This document shows positions 25,501 to 37,500 of a DNA stretch of 64,000 bases, piece by piece. Location of the stretch: the NCBI GenBank assembly GCA_964036155.1, contig OZ038423.1:61457249-61521248 (forward strand). Reading direction: 5' to 3'. This DNA is from Diploscapter coronatus. Lineage: Eukaryota > Nematoda > Chromadorea > Rhabditida > Rhabditidae. Both the position numbers and the translations under genes were made by a program. Numbering within the stretch: position 1 is the first letter of the stretch; every line of letters starts with the position of its first letter. The notes below the pieces were generated by a model, which searched no databases, was not told the DNA's origin, and was given only the letters and a program-made list of their open reading frames with translations.

Positions 25501-28500
25501 GCAAATTGGAAGAATTGGAGGCGAGACAAACGAAGGAAGGAAAAAGACCAAAGGCGATCAATTCGATCAGATTTCTCAGCTGCACAACTTTGAATTTTCT
25601 GGAAAGAAGGTTATTGCGCGCAAATGGTTTAAAATTGGCCCAGGAAGAGAGTATCAGCCAAAGAATCATAATACTGGAATTTTTATCTCTGAAAGGCCAA
25701 AAGATACTAGCAGTACGACTTCAAGAAAAATAGAAGATTTTTGGATTATGAAAGGGCCATTCAAAGATTCCCCTGAGCCAGACGATGATGCGATGGATAC
25801 CGATTCACACCCCGAAGATGAAGCAGAAGAAATGGAGAGACTATCAAACGAGCCTGAAACTTTGGATCGGAAATTATGGGTTGGCACGATTCTACGGTGT
25901 CGAGAACCTTCGTGCTCAGCGACTTTCATCAACCCGAAGGCACGCCACAATCACGAAATCAAAGGAAAACATAAGATAGTTCCGGATCGGGTAGGGCTCA
26001 TCGATAAAGCCATTGGTATTTACAATGAAAAATTGGAAAAATTCGATGCTCGACCGAACCAGGACTTTATGGGCACCATTATCAACGATGTCCTTATTTC
26101 TGAGGGACAGGATGCAGATGAAGGATTGCCAGTTGGATGGGCTCTTGCAAAGCGAGAAAATGTAAGAATTTTGCCGGCTGTCAAAGCTGTCCTCGATGAA
26201 CTGTACAGTGCATATCTGAATGACAAGAGCAAGAAAGTCACAGGAGCTCAAGCGTTGGCACAGTTGAGAGAGAGGAAGGACGCAAGTGATCTGCCACTCT
26301 TTACAGAAGAAGAATTACCAAGTGATCGGACTATAAGTAATTATCTAAAATCGAGAGGAAGGGCAACAGCAAAAGGTATCATCCTTATTTTATTATTACA
26401 TAAATGATATAATGTATTTAGGAAAGATTACTCAAGATGAAGAAAATCAGCTTGCATTAGAAGCTGAGCATCCTGAGGGAGATTCAGAATTAGAAGCCGT
26501 GGAAGAAGACGATCTCTACGATACATTGGAGACACAGCTGATGGACGATGTCATGGAGAAGAAGGATCTCATCTTTAAAAAGGATGTAAGTGAATGAACA
26601 TCAATCGATAAAACCAATTAAAAATTCAGGGAGAAGATGAGGAGGATGACGAAGAAGGCAGTGAAGAAACAGTAACAAAGATAACAATGAAACCCAAGTC
26701 GAAAGGAAGGCGTCCTCGAAATAAACGCACAATTCAAAATTTTCCTAGCAAACTATCATTAAGCGACCTCATTTTGCCGTATGATAGTGATCAAGAAAAT
26801 GATGCATCTCTATCTAAATTCAGTAGTAACCAAAATAATCTACAAACAACCAATTTTGTTGAAAAATGGCCAACTCTAAACGAAATATTAATGTCAGTTT
26901 GAGAGCTTTATATTCTATATATTTTATATCTTGAAAGTCTTTGTAAAATGCCTCAGTTTTGCACAAAAGTGAGTGAAATAATATTTCATGAATCCTGACA
27001 AATATGATGTCCAAAATTACAAATTAATTAACGTAGACAACTTTAATTTTACAGGCATAGGTAGAATATTAATTGCACAAAAACAATAGCTAACGAATTT
27101 TGAGGAAAAATGGGCTCAAGTTCACACGAAAGTGAGATAATCACTGAGTCAATTGAGTAATTAGATGAGCTAATTAGCATGCCATAATTATCTCGCTACA
27201 ATTATGAATGAAACTTGATTAATTAAATTCGAAAAAGATACATGAAAAAATCTCTACCAAATAAAATAGCGATGTCAAATATCGTATGAAATCGCTAATT
27301 GACCAATTAACCTTTTAGATAATTATGCTAATTAGTCTAATTAAATAGTTTCCATTCAATTACTAGCCACTTTCGAGCTCGTTTTTACTTTCAGTTCACA
27401 AATAGGTGCGCGCGTTCACTTCCATTGAGTAAAAAATCGATAAATCAATAAAATCGATAACTGCTCAATTAAATCGGTAATTAGAATTAGCCGTCTGAAA
27501 GTGAAGATAATTAGCATTTCAATAATGTATCACATTCATGGGTCATTAGGCAATTTTATGCACTGAATCATAAGCTTCTATAGAGAAGGGCGAAAATTGG
27601 CAAGACAAAAGTGGACAAAACTCGCCTGGCGCACAGTCTATAGGAAAACGGTTAAGTGTTCCAGAAACTAGAAGGCCTGGGCTACTTCCCAGTATAAATA
27701 ACTCACGGAATCCGGCACTTTTAAAAAAATAAAAATTAAAAAAACACGAAAAATCGATATGATATTTTCCATATGTTTCACTATTTTCATCATAACTTCC
27801 TTATTCGGTGTCATTTCGACGAGATCTTTTCAGAATCATGTTCAGTTGGTCTCTGCGAGCATTTTGATATCAAATTAGAATTTTTTCCATGCAGAATAAC
27901 GAAAATATAATTTTCCGGAACTACCGGATGCGGACCTTCCGGAACAGGCGGAACAAGTGGTCGGATCGGGTTTTAACCGTCAGATTCGTAATCAGCGTAG
28001 TCGAAAACCCCCAGGGACAAAAAATCAGCTCGAAATTTGAGGGTCGACTTCTTGGGTACCACCCCATACTCGATTATTACGAAGAACGTGTCGTATAATT
28101 TGCAGATAGCTTTTTTTGCATTTTAGGGTTGGATAACGATCTTATTTTCCACAGAGGATGAATTGATTTGATTAGGGTAGTGGACTTTAGAGAAAAAACA
28201 ATTGTCCTTAAAAATGATTATTTATCCAGATTTGTTCAAATTTTCTCTGTAGGAATTTATTGGAGCAGAAATTTTGCAAATTATTATGACAATATCTTGA
28301 TCTTTAGGCGATTTGGATTTATCACGGCATGCTTAGATAAAACTAGAATAAGGTTTTTCTTCTCCATACTAATTTGTCGAACATTCAACATCTCGACAAA
28401 TTGAAATTACACAAATTATGATAAGATTAGGATAACTTGATCCTGAATGTGATCAATGATAAGATTAAATTTCGAGTTCGGCTTTTCAAATCTCAATTTC

Positions 28501-31500
28501 ATGTCATTGAACACGATTTAATCTGCTTTATCTCGAATTTCATGGATTTCGTTTCCAATTCCAAGGATTGCATCATAAAATCCTCCTCCCAGACTTTTGG
28601 TGTTGGATTTCGGATTTCAGTGATGAATTGATGTGTGAAATTGATTGATTGGGCGAAGGAATGAGGATGAGATTAGCAAAAACGAACTGATAAAAAGTAG
28701 ACTTCTGCTGAAACCGAAGGGCAGCAAAGAATGAAGAATTGTCTGGGGGAATTTTTGAGATAAAAATAGGAGAACTTTTGAACTTTTCTAGTTTGAAAGA
28801 TTTTTTAAAAAATGAAATTGTTATTGGCGAAATCTAATGGTTCTGAATCAATTCAGAAACGTATTTTATACATTTTGATTTTTCCAACTTGAAGCTTTTT
28901 CAAAATGACGAAGAACTTTGAATGAAATGAATAGCATTGGGGAACGGCATATTCCATCATTAAATTCGTTCGTCGTATCATATTAAATTCTGAATTTATC
29001 ATCGCCTTTCTGCAATCGAAAACAGTGATTCATTTCTTCAAACCGAATTGAATTTTCGGCTTGAGCATCGGTTTATTTGATTTGGTTTATTTAGAGAAGA
29101 GGTTTATAATCGTTCTCTCGGCAACACGCGAACTGAAAAAACCGTTTCTCATCATTTGGAATTGCCCTAAATGAGATTGGGAAGATATTTTGGGAAACTT
29201 CTGAAATATTTAAAAAGAAGAAAAGTAATGATTTTGAAAAATGATTAGGGAAAGAGTATTGATGCTAGTAATTTTGAATCAGATCAATAAAAACCTCAAA
29301 TACTGGTTGATTTCGAATAAAAGTCGGCTTTGTTTGAGTAATTGTGAGTAAAAGTTTGTACAGCTGCGTTAATCTTCGTCGGCAGTAGGAGCAAAATTGT
29401 GGATGATGAGTCAGATAAGTAAATAGGGATTATCGAAAATTAGTAGTGTGGTAATTCTAGATGAATTCTCGGCTTCTCTGAGGTTAGCGATGAAATTTCG
29501 AAATATTATATATCAAAAAGTTGAAGTAAATCTGGATCTTGAAGGGATAATTAACCGAGAAGAATGATTGAATGAATTAGATGTTTCAAAGAAAGGATAT
29601 TTGTGATGATATTCAATAGGTATTTAGGCAATTTGATTTCTTTAGTCTAAGGTTTTTTTTTTTTTTAAATTATGGTAATTCTTCGGATTTTCTTGTTTAT
29701 TTCCCCCAGATCAGTTGTTTTGTCTGCCTCGATTCGTGTGTATTTTTTGCCGATCGGAGTCTCCTTCCGAGGTGTCACTTTTAAGTGCGACATTTCTTTT
29801 GATGGGAAGCGAGATTTCGAGATTAGGGCAAATATGAGAAAGAGAGAAAATCAGAGATATAAAATTTATAAGAGAGATAAAGAAAAGGAATCGTTAGAGA
29901 TATAGAATTTTGAATAGAGGTAGAGAAAGAAGGAATGCTAGAGATAAAAGAAAGAAAAGTCGGAGGATAAGAAAATTAGAAATATTAGAGATAAAGATAG
30001 AAGTGAGTTAGGAGAGTAAGAAAATAATGATAGAGAGAAATTCTATGAGAGATTCAAAGAAATAAAGCCACCAGAGAGCTGCCACTCAAGTGATTTGTGC
30101 ACAATGTGATTTGAGGGGTTCTGATCGACAAACGAACAGGGAAAGAGGAAAGGGGGTTTGACTTGTTGACAGGTATTAAAGGCTGGTGGTAATGTTCAAA
30201 AGGTTTTGTGATGAGGGTTCCATTTCAAATTTCGAAATTAGAACGTTCATTTTCCTTGATAGATGTGGAATTTTTGAAACATAGGAAACATGATGTAGAC
30301 GTCTTATTAGATAGTAATAGATAGATCAGAAGGAGTGGTAAAAAAGTTGAGGAACTGATGAAAAACGGCAGGTTTAAATTGATAAATAAATGCTGAAGCA
30401 CATTTTAAAAATATTCAAACGTGAACAATGGAAAATGATAAGTTTATTTATCAAATTTTCAGCCCAACGTCCCCAACAGCACCAATTCGGTCATCAGACG
30501 CATTCGCTCAACTCGGGCGGAGGATTCGAAATTACTCAGGTATTTTATAAATTTCATTAAGTTTTATCTCTTATCGGTTCGTAGTTCTTTCTAGCTACCA
30601 TTCATTTTCGCCTGTAGCTTGCGTTAAAAATTGTTCACTTTCTTTAATTATTTCAACAGTTTTATCAGTTCATCACTTTTTTCAATTACTTGCCCTTTTT
30701 ATCTGTAAATTGCATGATTTTTTCCCTTTCAATGTCAACGTATTTCAAAGTGTTCTTTTTCAAAATCGGCCTGAACAAAAAGCACCCAATTGATTTATAT
30801 ATTCAAATAAATTATGCTAATTTTTCAGGCTTATGGCAACTCGGGCCCCTCCCCACCAACAGGTGTCATTTCGCGTGGCGCTCCGCCACCTCCTGCATTC
30901 GCTTCGGGCGTCACTCAGATGGGCACGATGGTGCACACGCCCAACAACAAGGACAACTCGGGTGGAGGCGGACTTTTCAGCAGCAAAAAGGTTGGGAATT
31001 TTGATTTTTCATTTCCTTCTATTGAAATAATAGGCACATACAAACTAATTTTAGGAAATTGTTAGAAATTTTTAAAATATTGCCTATCAAAAAGTTTATC
31101 CTCCGAAATTTTTTGAAGAAGATCTATGGTATTCATTTTTCTATTGCTTTGTTTAGAAGTTTACTTATCAGAACACAGTTACACTACCGAATCAAATGAT
31201 ACAATGACTGTTTTCTAGAAAATTTGAAACTTATTCAAATTTCTAATTTTGTTGCTTTCAGGAGAAAAAGAAGAAGGACAAAAAGGCGCCGCGCATCCGC
31301 AAGGAGGACATCTCCAATCCCACCAATTTCCAGTAAGTCCATTTCTTTTTATTGTTTCGAGTTTTTTTTTTTTACAAATCTAACCCTAAAAATCTTGCAT
31401 TTTTCGCGGATTTTCAAAATTAAAAAAAAGGTTTATTTTGTGACTTTTTATTTCTAAAAATTCTAATTTTATCGATCATCCCAAGTTTTGATATTTTGCC

Positions 31501-34500
31501 CGAGAAGCTATGATTTTTGCAATTTTTATTGTGCGCGCACACTAGACAAGCCCATGGCATATGTGTTGTCATGTTTTCGATATGTTTGATTTGTCGATTT
31601 GTGCCGAATCACATCAATGATAGAGAATAAGAGAAGGGAAAAGCTGAAAGGAGGAGGAGAAGAAGAAGAAGGAAATGCCGCAGGGGACGTAAAAATGTTT
31701 ATCGATAAGCATATATTTTTTCAAAAATTGTTATTCAGACTTTTGGATTTTAGTAGTTTAGTGACTGAAGCATACGAAATTAGAAATATCTCTATCAAAA
31801 ATTTCATAGGTTTCCGTACTTCATTTATAGCAAATTCGTTTTGGCAATTTGATTATTCGCGATTTCTCTCGTTTTAAATTTTCCATAGCCATAATCAGAG
31901 CGCGAAATCTATCTTTCTCACAATTTTACCTTGCAAGCTAAACGACGTATAAGTGACCAGTGCGAATTGGGAACTTTGGTAGTGAGATGGAAAATCTCGG
32001 TAAAACAAGAAAAGTAAAAACCGATTCAAAGTGGTTCAAATAAAAAAGAGGTAGGAAAAACGTCAAGCCGTCGAAATTCTTGAGAGGATAATTTCTTTGC
32101 GATTATGTTATAACTAAGTGGACATTGGTCTTTGTTAGTCTTTGTTTTCTCTAAATCTCTATTTTCTATGATCGCCCTGTTCTCTCTAACCTCCAAACTT
32201 TCCTCGTTTTGACTATTTCCACGCTTGAGTGCTGGTCGCAAAAACTCGTACGCTTATACTTCTGCCCCTAGGGCTAAATCGAAGCGAAATGGATTTGAAA
32301 TCGGATTTCGGAAATGGATATTCCATGCAAGTTTGAAGATCTATGCTTTACTATTAGGCTAGAGAAGAATTTTGGAATTAGATATATCAGTCATGCTTCT
32401 ATTTGTATCTTTTAGTATTGGATAATCTAGGAAATTTAAAATTGTGAAAATGGAGATATCAGCCTAGTTTCATTGCTATCCTTCAGTATGAGATAAGAGA
32501 TTTAGGAAAGCATGAAAAGTACAGTCCAGACCGATTTGGGCACTGAAGTGAATGATCGAATTGAGATTTAGAAGGATGACATCCGCGGGATTAATGATAT
32601 GCAAAAGGATAAAAGTGGATTTTAGAGGGATTTGACAGGAGGCTAGCCCGATCGATTTTGGGGATTTTTAGAGAAATTTTATTTTAAGAATTTGAAATAG
32701 TATTAATCAGGCCTTTTAGCTTTTCCGGAAATATTATGCATTTGGTGAATCCTATTTGAAACTTGGAACTTTTATCTTTCGATAAAATGGCTCATCACTT
32801 TTAATTATGACGATTTTTAAAAAAATAGATGACATTAAAGAACCCCTGAACATGTGGAGAAATTTGCCCATCATAAATAAACTGTTGAAGCATATTTTAT
32901 GCTTTTATTCATTTGGTCCTTTCGATGTGTCATCTAATTATTTCCTGCCAAAATGTGCGATGTAATCTTTCTAATCGGTGCTTAATTCGATCTTTCTGTC
33001 GCTGCGCTAAATGGTCAATCAAATCAATTAACACCCGGCTTATTTATCCCAGCCCGTTTTTCTCTCCTATCTTTTAGCATTGCCATATTAACGGTAACGA
33101 TTATGTGATTGCATTAATCGAAACTTTATTGGAATCTCCATTTTTTGCAAGTGGCTGTTTTTCTTCCTCTTGAAGAGGGGGACGCGGTTAATGTGTTCAT
33201 TGTTACAGGGGGGGCATTAGAATAAGGAATGCCTGCCATTCTTATTCGTTATTATCCAAAGGAAAAGTCGAAAAGCAAGAGATCGGATGGGGACAAATCG
33301 ATAAATAATGAACAATGGAATTTACGAAAACATGAAGTATTTCCGCAATTTTTGAGGGGATGAAGAATCTCAAGGGGGTCGGCGTTTTGTTCGTTTTGTA
33401 AACGCATTTTTGCACTAAGTGGCGGATTTGGGACATTAGACTAATTTGGACGAACAATGCGTGAGAAAGTAGAGTGGGGTCTGAGAATTTTCGGAAATGG
33501 TCTGGATAAGTTTCAGGGAATTTATATAAATTTTTGCTTATATACGCATGCTGACTGGGATATCTTTTCGCTCGGACATTCATATAAAAAAAGCAACTTT
33601 CGCGATAAAATTCAATCTTTTTCGTAAATTCAGTGCCACCTTTTCTTCTACAGGATCTTGGAATATGATACCTTTCAATATTTGAGTATGTTTTAAAAAT
33701 TCATACAAATCCATGAGCATCAATTTCTTCAATCAATCTAAATCTCCTTGTTTACTCTATATTCTTTTCCTAAAATCCGAAAATTTCGCAACTTTACTTA
33801 TTTTCTGTCGAACAATAATATGTACTGTCTGATTGAAAATGCCTAGAAAATATCACGAAATTCGAGAGATCAAAAGAATCAGAAAGTGCTTCTCCCTGTA
33901 AAATTCCCGTGTGGCGCAGCGGAGAAATGTGCGCATTCACACTCAAAGCGAGACGCCCGCAAATCCCAACGACAAATACCGTAATCGAGAAATATCGCTA
34001 GAAAAAGAAGAAAGATGAAAATATCATGACAATTTCAGAGAAAAAAAGAACTAGATTTAGAAAAATAGCACGCATTTTAATAGAAAAGAGAAAATTACTC
34101 ACGCGCCGCTAGAAGAATTTGATGGAATAATTTACCAGAAAAATGAGGTAAATGGGGGATCGATAAAATTTTAAATAAATAAAATAAAAACTTTGGACTA
34201 TCTGAAAGTCTTATTTCATTTATTCACGTTCCGTTGCACAAATTTCTGCCTAAGATTTTTATTGTTTTCTTCAGGCACAAAGCCCACGTCGGCTGGGACC
34301 AAGACAATGGTTTCTCGAACAAAATCTACGACGCTGACATGGATGAGACTACCAAGTGAGTATTTTTCTTATTTTTAAAAATCGATCAAAGATTGAACGA
34401 ATTAGGAATGTTGCTAAAAATATGATTAAAAGCAAAAAAGAACTTTTGACCAAGTTTATAAAAACATTCAATTTACCTAATATTCTTAATTGTGCCGTTT

Positions 34501-37500
34501 TTCAGGGCAATTCTGCGTGCTGCGGGCCTGCAGCCGGAGCAAATGACGGAGAAGGACATTCGGTTCGCGCGCAAATTCGTCACCAAGAACATCGACAAGT
34601 ACGAGCCCATCGACCATCTGGCTGCTCCGTCGGGCAGGGATAGGGACAGGCAAGCTGCGTGAGTTGATTTTCGTTAATTTTAGCAGAGAAATTATTAAAT
34701 TGGAGCGAATGTGCTGCAGATTTCTATGAACATTGATGAATTTTATCGAATTTTAGTGCTTGAAGTCTTCAGAAAAGATTAAAATAATACTTTTGTTAAA
34801 AAAGGTATATTGGATACCTTTCAAATGAATTATAAAAGTGAAGATTTTTGTTTCGAATAATCAATTCTTCATATTAATCGTTGAATGGTAGCGAGAATCC
34901 TCTGAAAAACATAGCCATGATAAGTTTCACCCTTTATAAATTGTTTTAGAATTTCCTTGAATAATGTGCCGAAATCAGAAAAGCAAACTTTTTTTGTTGT
35001 AGACCACCACCCCCAATCCAGTCCCAACAGCCGCAGTCGATGTACAAGGCGCCTCCAGTGCCGATCTCGCAGCCGATTTCTCAATGGGGTGCGAGTCCCG
35101 CCCCACCCCCTCCCCCGAGCAGAGGCGCCTCCGCACAGCATCATGGAAATGCACCGGCTAGGTAAGGTTGTCGAAGTTTAGAAACAAATTAGGAAACTGA
35201 AAAGGTGCTCCGCAAAAATTTCAGTTTCAAGCAGCACACACGTTATTACTACATATTCTCATATTGTTTTACTGGATCTGTAGAATCACATACTATCAAT
35301 CCAAAGGAAAATTCGAAATAGAACAAAATATCTCTTTACACGCTTTGAATAAGTTTCAAAATAAGCACTTATTTACAAATCTTTACGGACTAGCGTTATT
35401 CATCATTGTCATCGATAAAATACAAATTAAACTAGAAAATGCAGAGAAACAGTCTGTGTATTTTTCGAGCTGTTCATTTATTCTTATTGGGTTGTCGTTT
35501 GCAATGAACAGATTCTAAAGGCGACAATATGAAGAATTAAAGAAAGTCCCTTCTAAACGATATTTCTCACTGCTACAATTAACAGTCAAGAATTAGTTCC
35601 ATACAAAAATTCTCCAAAATGAATGAATTTCGCTCAGGCCTCCACCACCCCCGCCGATAACGAACAATGACCGATTCCGGACCGGAGGTGGAATGACAAA
35701 TTCGGGCACACCCGCGAGACCGCTGCCTCAGGTATAATTCTTTTCTATTTTGAAAATTTAGTAATCTTCATGAATTTCAAACTTCTAGATTCTCTCGAAT
35801 AAGTTGATTATCTCAGGATTTATAAAGGAGACTAAAATTGCATGTTAATCCATGAGATATGTATAACATGGTGTTTAGAACATGATCAATGAATGCACTT
35901 TTCTAAATTAGGAAGCTAAAAGACTAATTTTGAAGCTTGAAAATGCAGACCAAATTGATAGTTTCCAGGTGCCGCAATACACGGACGCCTCGCGACCCTC
36001 GGGAATTCCTCCACCGCCTCCCCCTCCGCCAAGCGGCCAGCCGACCGGATTCGTTCCGCCCGCACCACCGCCACCACCGCCCATGAATATTGCAGCAGGT
36101 GATTTTGCTCTCGTTCATTAATCTTTCTTGTGCGGGAATTTGTTGGATGCCTATTTTTCATTATTGAAATTTTTCTCATGAGGTATAGAGAAGAACATTG
36201 CGAAATCTATTTTGCTTCGCCTATACGCTTTGGTTCATTAATTAATTAGTTAATTAAAATATCAAAATTCAAATTAACGAACGAAGAATCTCTTCATTAT
36301 TTAAAGTCGCAATAAGTCATCGAATTGTCCTTCAGGCGCACCCCCGGCCCCTCCTCCGCCACCCAGCGACATCTCCAGTCTACCTGCGCCACAGCCCGGT
36401 CGAGGAAATCTGCTAGCCGTAAGTTTCTGGAATTTTTACTAAACAACTTTGAGCCATCATCATTGAGACTTCATCGTCTTTCAATAATTACAACAACAAA
36501 AAACCATATTTGATCATTTGTGTAAAGACCAAAAAATCATTTAAGAAAATCTTTGAAAATTGAAAAGTAAAAATATTATACAAATTTTTAAAAAAGAAAT
36601 TATATGCATTTTAGGAAATCCAAGCCGGAAAACAGCTAAAGAGCGTGGCGAAGAATGGAAACAACGGCTCAGGCTCCGCCCCCTCTGCGGGCAGCGCGCA
36701 CGGAAACGTTATGGAGCAGATCAGGAAAGGCGCGCAGCTGAAGCACGTAAGGGTTTTGGCTTATCTGAAATTCGGAATTATCCTACACTGTGTAATGACC
36801 GAAAATTGAAATTTCAATTCAATGTCAGCAATTTGAAACATTCGACTAGTTTAATAGTATATTGTTCAGTAATGGTTGGAACATAGCGATGTATTTATTC
36901 ATGACTTATCTTTCCTTTGAAGCATGCATAAAATTATTCCTCGGCATGAAAATGAACAAATTTCAATTCGAACAAATCGACATCAAGACCAATTTGCTCT
37001 TTTATCTTTCGACAGCTTCATTTTTTAAAACCTACAATTTATTGATTTCCAGATCGACACTCAGGCTGAGCAGGAGAAGCGCAAATCGACGACTCAAATG
37101 GGCGGAATCGCTGGTGAGAAATTCAGCAATTTGTAATTCGAGCCTTAAAATATTGAAAATACCGTTTTAAGCTCAGGATTAAAATATTAAGATTTTAAAA
37201 TCAACTATGAAGGAGTTATTTGAAAAAACGCATGATATGTTCGAAATAGTATTCTTTTGTAAGAGAACACTGATGCGAGTATTAACTAAATTATTTCGCA
37301 TATATCATGTGTCCAAATTTCATGTTATTTTCAAGTTATTCTATCAATATGATTTCAGGCGCCCTTGCTGCCGCTTTGGAGATGAGGAGACAAAATATGG
37401 GCATCGACGATAGCTCAGATGAAGATGGTAAGTGGATTTTAGAGTTTTTAAGTTGAGAATATTCAAAGGAAGTGATTTTGATGATATACATGAAAGAAGA

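Larger units (their letters stand above)
17593..28095. mobile_element. DNA transposon with ~1.18 kb terminal inverted repeats and a large DDE transposase
   Basis: Nearly identical sequences at 17593-18777 and 26922-28095 lie in opposite orientation. They enclose a multi-exon transposase, a signal-peptide protein gene and a membrane protein gene. The outermost match begins TATGACACGTTCTTCGTAA on the left, with one mismatch on the right. A weaker extension to a GCTATC hexamer at 17571 and its complement at 28105-28110 may mark the true ends. I could not find a clear target-site duplication. The whole element lies in WASP intron 6 in the sense orientation of the transposase. Inverted rather than direct terminal repeats argue against an LTR element, and no protein-primed polymerase or retroviral-type integrase is seen, so it is not a Maverick/Polinton. 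Confidence 0.88.

Noticed and set aside
17593..28095. Maverick/Polinton or LTR retrotransposon
   Set aside because: No protein-primed polymerase, retroviral-type integrase, protease or reverse transcriptase is seen, and the terminal repeats are inverted rather than direct.
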